Source: an uncultured Blautia sp. (GTDB lineage Bacteria; Bacillota; Clostridia; Lachnospirales; Lachnospiraceae). From it: a DNA stretch of 5,407 nucleotides. Under the pieces are notes generated by a model. That model worked only from the letters and a program-made list of their open reading frames with translations. It made no database searches and had not been told where the DNA came from. Positions 1 through 5,407 of this stretch are shown in pieces. The first letter of the stretch is position 1; each line of letters begins with the position of its first letter. Made by a program: the position numbers and the translations under genes. Location of the stretch: the NCBI GenBank assembly GCA_900765525.1, contig CAAFRY010000221.1, positions 1 through 5,407 of the forward strand, read 5' to 3'.

Positions 1-159
1 CAGCAGGTTCACAATACTTTTGATGGTGGTGGATTTGCCTGCCCCGTTTGGTCCCAGAAGCACGGTTATTTTCCCTGATTCCGCAGTCAGGGACACATCG
101 TCCACCGCAAGTTTAGAGCTGCCCTTATAACGTTTTGTCAGATTCTTTACCTCAATCAT
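1..159 (-). CDS. ABC transporter ATP-binding protein, N-terminal fragment (gene runs off the left edge)
   Basis: Reading leftward from an ATG at 159, the frame is open for 53 codons to the window edge, so only the N-terminus is present. It begins MIEVKNLTKRYKG, the usual first strand of an ABC ATPase. A Walker A loop, GPNGAGKST, lies at about residues 36-44 and would bind the ATP phosphates. The AVDDVSL segment before it is also typical of exporter and drug/peptide-type ATPases. The Q-loop, signature and Walker B motifs lie outside the window, so substrate and direction of transport cannot be told. The family normally pairs this cytoplasmic ATPase with a membrane permease, which would be expected further left. 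The start is supported by AGGAGG five bases upstream. The gene is divergent from carB. Family is near certain; specific role is unknown. Confidence 0.93.
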   Translation of the reverse strand, partial: MIEVKNLTKRYKGSSKLAVDDVSLTAESGKITVLLGPNGAGKSTTIKSIVNLL

Positions 160-164
160 ATTTA

Positions 165-170
165 CCTCCT
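165..170 (-). promoter_or_regulatory. Ribosome binding site of the ABC ATPase gene
   Basis: On the minus strand this reads AGGAGG, a full match to the anti-Shine-Dalgarno core, followed by a five-base spacer (TAAAT) and the ATG at 159. It fixes the start of the leftward gene. Confidence 0.85.
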
Positions 171-268
171 TTAGTATCACGGCCAAGAGACTGGAACTTC
201 TGCGGTCTTCCCCTTCTGTCTATTGACCTGCTTTAAAAAATATTTTCGGAAAATTCATATTTTTCAAA

Positions 269-297
269 AGTATAACAGATAACTTATGTCAGGTAAA
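269..297 (-). promoter_or_regulatory. Predicted sigma-A promoter for the leftward ABC transporter gene
   Basis: On the minus strand the -10 hexamer TATACT (269-274) is preceded by TGT (275-277), an extended -10 element. A TTTACC -35 (292-297, four of six consensus bases) sits 17 bp upstream. Transcription would begin near 262, giving a leader of about 100 bases before the ABC start codon. I see no recognisable riboswitch in that leader. The promoter lies back to back with that of carB, with about 36 bp between the two -35 boxes. Prediction by eye only. Confidence 0.5.
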
Positions 298-333
298 GAA
301 AAACCCGTCTGGTATTTTTTTCTTTCTTCTTTA

Positions 334-363
334 TTGCTTCTCAAACTTCAGCTATGGTATACT
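334..363 (+). promoter_or_regulatory. Predicted sigma-A promoter of carB
   Basis: The -10 hexamer TATACT (358-363) is preceded by TGG (355-357), forming an extended -10 element. A weaker TTGCTT -35 (334-339) lies 18 bp upstream. The start of transcription would fall near 370, giving a leader of about 73 bases before the carB start at 443. The leader contains a hairpin but nothing I can match to a PyrR-binding loop, T-box or arginine operator. The promoter indicates that carB has its own transcript and is not the second gene of a carAB operon. Confidence 0.6.
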
Positions 364-374
364 GTCTCTAGCAA

Positions 375-421
375 CCTGTATGGCAGATGGGAAATTTTCA
401 AAGGATTGTCTGTTGTACAGG
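375..421 (+). promoter_or_regulatory. Predicted stem-loop at the 5' end of the carB mRNA
   Basis: Bases 375-390 can pair without interruption with 406-421: ten Watson-Crick pairs plus six G-U pairs in RNA, closing a 15-base loop (391-405). The outer six pairs, CCUGUA with UACAGG, are perfect. The stem begins only about five bases after the predicted transcription start and ends nine bases before the ribosome binding site. No U tract follows it, so it is not an intrinsic terminator. Such 5'-terminal hairpins often protect mRNA from decay. A regulatory role is also possible, but the loop does not match the PyrR-binding consensus as I know it. Confidence 0.45.
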
Positions 422-430
422 CAAAAATAT

Positions 431-435
431 GGAGG
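431..435 (+). promoter_or_regulatory. Ribosome binding site that sets the carB start
   Basis: GGAGG lies seven bases before the ATG at 443. The in-frame ATG at 380 has no such site and lies inside the leader hairpin. Starting at 443 gives an N-terminus (MPKRNDIHKVLIIGSGP) matching the known CarB N-terminus. Confidence 0.9.
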
Positions 436-442
436 TATTGCT

Positions 443-3400
443 ATGCCAAAGAGAAATGATATTCATAAAGTTCTCATTATCGGGTCAGGTCCCATCATTA
501 TCGGACAGGCCTGTGAGTTTGATTATTCCGGTACGCAGGCCTGCAAGGCTCTGAAAAGCCTGGGCTATGAAATCGTACTGGTAAATTCCAACCCAGCTAC
601 GATTATGACTGACCCTTCTACCGCAGACGTAACCTACATTGAACCTTTAAATGTGGAACGTCTTACAGAGATTATTGCCAAGGAAAGACCGGACGCCCTG
701 CTCCCCAACCTGGGAGGCCAGTCCGGTTTGAATCTGTGTGAGGAATTATACCATGCAGGAGTTCTGGACAAATACAATGTGGAGGTTATCGGTGTTCAGG
801 TAGATGCCATCAGCCGGGGCGAGGACCGTATTGAGTTCAAAAACGCCATGAATAAGCTGGGTATCGAGATGGCCAGAAGCGCCCCTGCTTACTCTGTAGA
901 GGAAGCAGTGAAAATTGCCGGAGAGCTGGGCTATCCCTGTGTTATCCGTCCTGCCTACACCATGGGCGGTACCGGCGGCGGTATTGTCTATAATGAAGAA
1001 GAATTAAGAAAAGTATCCCAGAGAGGACTTGCAGCCTCCCTGGTACATCAGATTCTGATTGAGGAATCGGTTATCGGATGGGAAGAGCTGGAAGTGGAAG
1101 TGGTGCGTGACGCCAAAGGAAAGAAAATTTCCATCTGCTTCATTGAAAACATCGACCCCATGGGCGTACATACCGGCGACTCCTTCTGCTCCGCTCCTAT
1201 GCTGACCATTTCCCAGGAAGTACAGGACAGACTGGAACAGCAGGCTCACGCTATAGTGGAATCCATCGGCGTTATCGGCGGAACCAACGTTCAGTTTGCC
1301 CATGACCCTAAGACAGACCGTATCATCATTATTGAAATCAACCCCAGAACCTCCCGTTCTTCTGCTCTGGCCAGCAAGGCTACAGGCTTCCCTATCGCCT
1401 ATGTATCCGCTCTTCTGGCTGCAGGTCTGACTCTGGATGAGATTCCTTACTGGAAGGAAGGCACTCTGGATAAATACAAACCCTCCGGGGATTATGTGGT
1501 AGTTAAATTTGCCCGCTGGGCTTTCGAAAAATTCAAAGGCTCCCAGGATAAGCTGGGCACCCAGATGAAGGCTGTGGGCGAGGTTATGTCCATCGGTAAA
1601 AATTACAAGGAAGCCCTTCAAAAGGCCATCCGTTCTCTGGAAAAGGGCAGATACGGCTTAGGCTTTGCCGCTGACTTTAACAGCCTTTCTCTGGATGAAT
1701 TATACTTAAAGTTGGCAGAACCTACCAGCGAACGGCAGTTTATTCTCTATGAAGCCATCCGAAAGGGCGCTTCCCTTACCCGTCTTCAGGAAATGACACA
1801 CATTAAAATGTGGTTCCTGGAGCAGATGAAAGAGCTGGTAGATTTAGAGGAGGAAATCCTTTCCTACAAAGGAAAAGAGCTTCCGGAACAGCTTCTCATC
1901 CAGGCAAAAAAAGATGGATTCTCCGACAAATACCTGGCGCAGCTTCTGGATGTGGATGAATGGGAATTATTTAAACGCAGAGAATCCCTGGGTATGCAGG
2001 AGCGCTGGGATGCCGTGCCTGTAAGCGGCGTAAAAGAGCCTGCCGCATACTACTATTCCACTTATATCGGAGAGGATAAAGCTCCGGTATCCAATGGCCG
2101 CAAGGTTATGGTATTGGGCGGAGGCCCCAACCGTATCGGACAGGGTATTGAGTTTGACTACTGCTGCGTACACGCTGCCTTTACGTTAAGAGAGCTGGGC
2201 TTTGAGACTATCATGGTAAACTGTAATCCGGAAACCGTTTCCACTGACTATGATACCTCTGATAAGCTGTATTTCGAGCCTCTGACCGTGGAGGACGTTA
2301 TGTCCATCTATGAAAAAGAGAAGCCACTTGGTATTATTGTTCAGTTCGGCGGACAGACGCCTCTGAACATTGCCGCAGAGCTGGAGCGCAGAGGGGCTCA
2401 TATCCTGGGAACCTCACCTGCTGTCATTGATATGGCAGAGGACAGAGACCAGTTTAACGAGATGATGCGGAAGCTGGAAATCCCAATGCCGGAATCCGGT
2501 ATGGCGGTAAACGTAGAGGAAGCTTTGGAAATCGCCCACCGCATCGGCTATCCTGTGATGGTGCGTCCTTCCTATGTACTGGGCGGCCGTGGTATGGAAG
2601 TAGTGTATGACGATGATATGCTGAGAGATTATATGGCAGCAGCTATTAACGTAACACCGGAGCGCCCCATCCTTATGGACCGTTTCCTCCAGCATGCTCT
2701 GGAATGTGAGACCGACGCTATTTCCGACGGCTCCAATGCCTTTGTACCTACAGTTATGCAGCATATTGAGCAGGCTGGTATCCACTCCGGTGACTCTGCC
2801 TGTGTGATTCCTTCCGTGGAAATCTCCGAGGAACATAAAGCATTGATTCGGAAGTATACCACAGCCATTGCCTGTGAAATGGGTGTTGTAGGATTGATGA
2901 ATATGCAGTACGCTATCTGTGAAGGAAAGGTTTATGTGCTGGAGGCTAACCCCAGAGCTTCCCGTACCGTGCCTCTGGTTTCTAAGGTTTGCAATATCAA
3001 CATGGCTAATATTGCCACCAAATTGATGACCTATGAGCTTACCGGTGAGAAACCGGATGTGACCAGCTTTACCGAGAAAAAACATCCTTACTACGGTGTG
3101 AAGGAAGCAGTCTTCCCCTTCAATATGTTCCCTGAGGTTGACCCGCTTCTGGGACCGGAAATGCGCTCCACCGGCGAGGTGCTGGGCATGGCAGAATCTT
3201 TCGGCATGGCTTACTATAAGGCAGAGGAGGCTACTGGTTCTAAGCTTCCTCTGTCCGGAACTGCTCTGGTAAGCGTAAATAAAAATGACCGTCCGGAAGC
3301 TCTGGAAGTGGCAAAACAGCTTCACCAGCTGGGCTTTGACCTTGTTTCCACAGAAGGCTGCTCTGCCTACTTTAATGAAAACGGGGTTCCCTGCCAGACA

Positions 3401-3664
3401 TTGAAGAAGCTTCAAGAGGGCCGTCCTAATATTTACGATGCCATGGTAAACGGTAAGATAGATTTGATTGTAAACACTCCTGCCGGAAAGCAGAGCAAGT
3501 ATGATGATTCTTATTTAAGAAAAACTGCCATCAACAAAAAGATTCCTTATATCACCACCATGTCCGCTGCACTGGCCAGCGCCAAAGGTATTCATGCCGT
3601 GCTGAATAAGGAGGCTGCTTCTCTGAAATCCCTTCAGGAATACCATGAAATGTTAGAAAACTAA
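443..3664 (+). CDS. carB: Carbamoyl-phosphate synthase large subunit
   Basis: CarB makes carbamoyl phosphate from bicarbonate, two ATP and ammonia delivered by the glutaminase subunit CarA, feeding pyrimidine and arginine synthesis in the cytoplasm. The 1073-aa product equals the E. coli length. Domains in order are the carboxyphosphate half (about 1-400), an oligomerisation linker (400-550), the carbamoyl phosphate half (550-930) and an MGS-like allosteric domain (930-1073). Both halves have ATP-grasp features: R129, R169, glycine loop 175-180, E215, H243 and E298 in the first; GGGPNRIGQG near 559, R708, GGRG near 714, E754 and E834 in the second. Ornithine-site residues appear kept (E776, D784, E888, T1038). 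In the nucleotide effector site T970, K989 and N1011 are kept, but C973 and P1013 replace the threonines of E. coli and R950 replaces a lysine. The gene has its own promoter, leader hairpin and terminator. carA is not adjacent, so it must lie elsewhere. Confidence 0.98.
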   Translation: MPKRNDIHKVLIIGSGPIIIGQACEFDYSGTQACKALKSLGYEIVLVNSNPATIMTDPSTADVTYIEPLNVERLTEIIAKERPDALLPNLGGQSGLNLCEELYHAGVLDKYNVEVIGVQVDAISRGEDRIEFKNAMNKLGIEMARSAPAYSVEEAVKIAGELGYPCVIRPAYTMGGTGGGIVYNEEELRKVSQRGLAASLVHQILIEESVIGWEELEVEVVRDAKGKKISICFIENIDPMGVHTGDSFCSAPMLTISQEVQDRLEQQAHAIVESIGVIGGTNVQFAHDPKTDRIIIIEINPRTSRSSALASKATGFPIAYVSALLAAGLTLDEIPYWKEGTLDKYKPSGDYVVVKFARWAFEKFKGSQDKLGTQMKAVGEVMSIGKNYKEALQKAIRSLEKGRYGLGFAADFNSLSLDELYLKLAEPTSERQFILYEAIRKGASLTRLQEMTHIKMWFLEQMKELVDLEEEILSYKGKELPEQLLIQAKKDGFSDKYLAQLLDVDEWELFKRRESLGMQERWDAVPVSGVKEPAAYYYSTYIGEDKAPVSNGRKVMVLGGGPNRIGQGIEFDYCCVHAAFTLRELGFETIMVNCNPETVSTDYDTSDKLYFEPLTVEDVMSIYEKEKPLGIIVQFGGQTPLNIAAELERRGAHILGTSPAVIDMAEDRDQFNEMMRKLEIPMPESGMAVNVEEALEIAHRIGYPVMVRPSYVLGGRGMEVVYDDDMLRDYMAAAINVTPERPILMDRFLQHALECETDAISDGSNAFVPTVMQHIEQAGIHSGDSACVIPSVEISEEHKALIRKYTTAIACEMGVVGLMNMQYAICEGKVYVLEANPRASRTVPLVSKVCNINMANIATKLMTYELTGEKPDVTSFTEKKHPYYGVKEAVFPFNMFPEVDPLLGPEMRSTGEVLGMAESFGMAYYKAEEATGSKLPLSGTALVSVNKNDRPEALEVAKQLHQLGFDLVSTEGCSAYFNENGVPCQTLKKLQEGRPNIYDAMVNGKIDLIVNTPAGKQSKYDDSYLRKTAINKKIPYITTMSAALASAKGIHAVLNKEAASLKSLQEYHEMLEN

Positions 3665-3677
3665 TAAAACAAAGCAA

Positions 3678-3724
3678 AGGGGCTGCCGCAATGAACCAGT
3701 AACTGGTGCGGCAGCCCTTCTTTA
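3678..3724 (+). terminator. Rho-independent terminator after carB
   Basis: GGGCTGCCGC (3680-3689) pairs perfectly with GCGGCAGCCC (3708-3717). Above this ten-pair stem is a five-base bulge on the 5' side (3690-3694), then ACCAG pairing with CTGGT around a three-base loop (3700-3702). An A-rich stretch precedes the hairpin and TTCTTT follows it. It begins about 15 bases after the carB stop. The T tract is short and broken by a C, so some read-through is plausible. The ribosome binding site of the next gene begins at 3724, so no promoter fits between the hairpin and that gene. Confidence 0.88.
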
Positions 3725-3729
3725 AGGAG
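3724..3729 (+). promoter_or_regulatory. Ribosome binding site of the EamA transporter gene
   Basis: AAGGAG lies seven bases before the ATG at 3737. It directly abuts the T tract of the carB terminator, an unusually tight arrangement. Confidence 0.85.
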
Positions 3730-3736
3730 ATTACAA

Positions 3737-4636
3737 ATGACATCAAAGCACTCAAAAAATTTTATTCTTCTTTTTTTTACTGCAATTATCTGGGGCGTAG
3801 CTTTTGTGGCCCAGAGCGTGGGCATGGACTATGTAGGCCCTTATACCTTTAACGCCGTCCGCTCTTTTTTGGGAGGCATTGTGCTTATCCCTTGTATCTT
3901 TATGTTCTGCCGCCCCAAATCTTCTGCAAAAGAGAGAGAAAAGACTCTGGACAGACCCAGAGACCTGGTAATAGGAGGAGGACTCTGCGGTCTTATGCTT
4001 TTCATCTCCACCACCCTGCAGCAGGTGGGAATCCAGTACACCACTGTGGCAAAAGCCGGTTTTATTACGGCTCTGTACATTGTTCTGGTACCTGTCCTGG
4101 GAATTTTTATAAAGAAAAAAATCGGCCTGAAAGTATGGATTAGCGTAGTCATTGCTCTGGCCGGACTATACCTGCTATGCATGAAAGGAAGCTTTTCTTT
4201 GGGAAAGGGAGATTTTCTGGTTCTTCTATGCTCCCTGTGCTTTGCCCTGCATATTCTGGTAATCGACTATTTCACACAGCGGGTCAGCGGAGTAAAGTTA
4301 TCCTGCATTCAGTTCTTCATTACAGGAATCCTGTCTTCTGTGCTGATGTTTCTCTTTGAAACCCCTACCTGGGCCGGTATTTTGGCTGCATGGCTTCCCA
4401 TTTTCTATGCAGGCGTATTTTCCTGCGGTGTGGCCTACACCTTCCAGATAATCGGCCAGAGAGGTACGGACCCTACCGTAGCTTCTCTGATTTTAAGCCT
4501 GGAATCTGTTGTTTCTGTTCTGGCCGGATGGTTACTTCTTGGCCAGAGCCTGACTCCCCGGGAAATCCTGGGCTGCGTCCTTATGTTCGGCGCAATTTTG
4601 CTGGCCCAGTTATCTCCGTCAAAGGAAAATTCATAA
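3737..4636 (+). CDS. DMT superfamily (EamA-type) membrane transporter
   Basis: A 299-aa, very hydrophobic protein with the two-repeat architecture of the drug/metabolite transporter superfamily. Ten membrane segments can be placed by eye, roughly at 8-28, 37-57, 77-94, 104-125, 132-150, 158-179, 188-207, 214-236, 246-268 and 273-292, so repeat one is about 8-150 and repeat two about 158-292. Family hallmarks are the N-terminal WGVAFVAQ segment (19-26), TVAKAGFITALYIVLVP (103-119) and SLILSLESVVSVLAGWLLLG (250-269) with a conserved membrane glutamate, E256. Length is typical of the family. The basic loop KKK (126-128) after segment four fits the cytoplasmic side. Members export amino acids, nucleobases, drugs or other metabolites; the sequence does not reveal the substrate. 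The gene follows the carB terminator with no visible promoter of its own, so it may depend on read-through or on a weak promoter inside the end of carB. Confidence 0.93.
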   Translation: MTSKHSKNFILLFFTAIIWGVAFVAQSVGMDYVGPYTFNAVRSFLGGIVLIPCIFMFCRPKSSAKEREKTLDRPRDLVIGGGLCGLMLFISTTLQQVGIQYTTVAKAGFITALYIVLVPVLGIFIKKKIGLKVWISVVIALAGLYLLCMKGSFSLGKGDFLVLLCSLCFALHILVIDYFTQRVSGVKLSCIQFFITGILSSVLMFLFETPTWAGILAAWLPIFYAGVFSCGVAYTFQIIGQRGTDPTVASLILSLESVVSVLAGWLLLGQSLTPREILGCVLMFGAILLAQLSPSKENS

Positions 4637-4654
4637 GAACAATGTTCTCATCCC

Positions 4655-4688
4655 TAAGGCTGCCTATCCGGATTCCGCCTTATTTTAA
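4655..4688 (+). terminator. Weak candidate terminator between the convergent genes
   Basis: TAAGGC (4655-4660) can pair with GCCTTA (4677-4682), followed on the plus strand by TTTTAA. The stem is only six pairs with a 16-base interior, so strength is doubtful. Its T tract overlaps the stop codon of the opposing gene. It is the best candidate in the 48-base gap for ending the EamA transcript. A second tiny hairpin, AGAAC/GTTCT, lies at 4636-4648. Confidence 0.3.
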
Positions 4689-5407
4689 TCCAGCGGAATC
4701 AGAACCGGCCTTACAGGAGAGCCGTCCAGCCCTTCCATTTTCAGGGGCTGGGCTGCCAGAAAATAAGTGCCCGGAAGGACCTGTTTCAGCACCAGGCCTT
4801 CCAGGATTACCACATCTTTTCCCAAAAGAATCTTATGTACTTCCTTCTGTCCTTCTCCTTCCCCCACGGTCTGGCTTTCCACTCCCACTAAATCCATAGA
4901 ACAAGCAGCCATCACCTGAGCCGCTTCCGGGGTAAGAAGGATTTCTCCCTGGATAAGTAATTTTTTTGTTCCGTCCTGCAGCAGCTTTTCCATAACAGAA
5001 GCTGTGATTTCTCCTGTCAGAGAGACCACTTTGCATATCCCCATACATTTTTCCAGAGGGATACTTTCCACTCCTCCCCGCCCTTGGCAGAAATGCTTAG
5101 GAGCATCCAGATGGGTTCCGTTATGACTGCCCATGGTAAGCACTGTAAGATTACAGTTATCTCCCTTTTCTATCTGAAAAAAAGGCTGCTTCTCTGGTGC
5201 CGGGTCTCCTGGATACACCGGAGTGGAAAACAATTCTTTTCCAATGTCCAGAAGCTGCAAGGGCCTCTTTCCAGGGAAGGAGGCATTTCCAGGGGCTTTC
5301 ATCTCTCTTTGTTCCTCCATAGAATCCAACATAACCTCCAGCTCCCCTGGATAATCTATGATTCCCATGGCTCCGGCCTCTAAAAGCTCCCTGGGACTTC
5401 CATAGCC
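4685..5407 (-). CDS. HAD-like phosphatase tail fused to a cyclase/kynurenine formamidase-family hydrolase (5' end off the right edge)
   Basis: The frame is open from the right edge to a TAA at 4685-4687, giving 240 residues of a longer protein. Residues 1-27 (GYGSPRELLEAGA, then MGIIDYPGELEVML) match the last strand, helix and strand of HAD phosphatases of the phosphoglycolate phosphatase type. A polar linker follows (about 28-50). Residues 52-240 form a complete cyclase-family domain (PF04199 type). It has DIGKEL and PVYPGDPAPE near the start (54-72), the metal-binding motif HNGTHLDAPKHF (95-106; H95, H99, D101, H105), a later HKILLG (191-196) and E203, and DGSPVR close to the C-terminus. 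The family includes metal-dependent kynurenine formamidase and isatin hydrolase, which hydrolyse amide bonds; the substrate here is unknown. No stop separates the two parts. An ATG at 5302 with an upstream GGAGG could also start a cyclase-only product. The gene converges on the EamA gene. Confidence 0.85.
   Translation of the reverse strand, partial: GYGSPRELLEAGAMGIIDYPGELEVMLDSMEEQREMKAPGNASFPGKRPLQLLDIGKELFSTPVYPGDPAPEKQPFFQIEKGDNCNLTVLTMGSHNGTHLDAPKHFCQGRGGVESIPLEKCMGICKVVSLTGEITASVMEKLLQDGTKKLLIQGEILLTPEAAQVMAACSMDLVGVESQTVGEGEGQKEVHKILLGKDVVILEGLVLKQVLPGTYFLAAQPLKMEGLDGSPVRPVLIPLD

Noticed and set aside
241..260. AT-only small hairpin (ATTTT/AAAAT) followed by a T run in the leftward ABC leader, possibly an attenuator
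   Set aside because: The stem is five A-T pairs with a three-base loop, too weak to stop transcription, and the stretch is simply AT-rich.
380..442. An upstream in-frame ATG that would add 21 residues to CarB
   Set aside because: It lacks a ribosome binding site and lies inside the leader hairpin close to the predicted transcription start. The added residues are not part of the CarB N-terminus, whereas 443 has GGAGG and gives the standard start.
364..442. PyrR-binding loop, T-box or arginine operator in the carB leader
   Set aside because: I searched the leader by eye for the PyrR loop consensus, a T-box sequence and ARG-box-like repeats and found none. No terminator-type T tract is present either.
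2414..3415. A 333-codon open frame antisense to carB, with smaller ones at 1004-1621, 1967-2173 and 2186-2401
   Set aside because: They mirror the codon pattern of carB, have Cys/His-rich low-sense translations with no known motif, and the carB frame is unambiguous.
4390..4899. A 169-codon plus-strand open frame spanning the end of the EamA gene and the opposing cyclase region
   Set aside because: It overlaps two well-supported genes in other frames, and its Pro/Ser/Leu-rich translation resembles no family.
5084..5383. A 99-codon plus-strand open frame opposite the HAD-cyclase gene
   Set aside because: It is antisense to a clear enzyme domain, has no convincing ribosome binding site, and its product has no recognisable features.

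Overview
The window looks like chromosomal DNA of a Gram-positive Clostridia, most likely a Lachnospiraceae relative. The signs are strong AGGAGG-type ribosome binding sites, promoters of the TGN-TATACT type, a GC-rich hairpin terminator with a short T tract, and roughly balanced base composition. The family placement is an inference from style and protein flavour. No 16S rRNA or other marker is present.

Layout. Positions 1-159 (minus) hold the first 53 codons of an ABC transporter ATPase whose remainder lies off the left edge. Positions 160-442 are a divergent regulatory region with a promoter on each strand and a long predicted hairpin at the very start of the rightward transcript. Positions 443-3664 (plus) encode full-length CarB, the large subunit of carbamoyl-phosphate synthase (1073 aa), starting at 443 rather than at the in-frame ATG at 380. 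A strong hairpin terminator follows at 3678-3724. Almost touching it is the ribosome binding site of a 299-aa DMT/EamA-family membrane transporter (3737-4636, plus). Converging on that gene from the right is the 3' end of a gene (4685-5407, minus) whose reading frame joins the C-terminal tail of a HAD-like phosphatase to a complete cyclase/kynurenine-formamidase-type hydrolase domain. The start of that gene is off the right edge.

How the genes relate. CarB makes carbamoyl phosphate for pyrimidine and arginine synthesis but needs the glutaminase subunit CarA, which is not next to it here. The ABC ATPase, the EamA transporter and the HAD-cyclase gene show no obvious pathway link to carB, and the gene directions suggest four separate transcription units or nearly so. 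I see no mobile element, CRISPR array, tRNA or rRNA.

The most unusual item is the apparent HAD-cyclase fusion. Secondary points are the carB leader hairpin, changed residues in the CarB nucleotide effector site, carB standing without carA, and the terminator abutting the EamA ribosome binding site. I found no convincing evidence of a wholly new multi-gene system.
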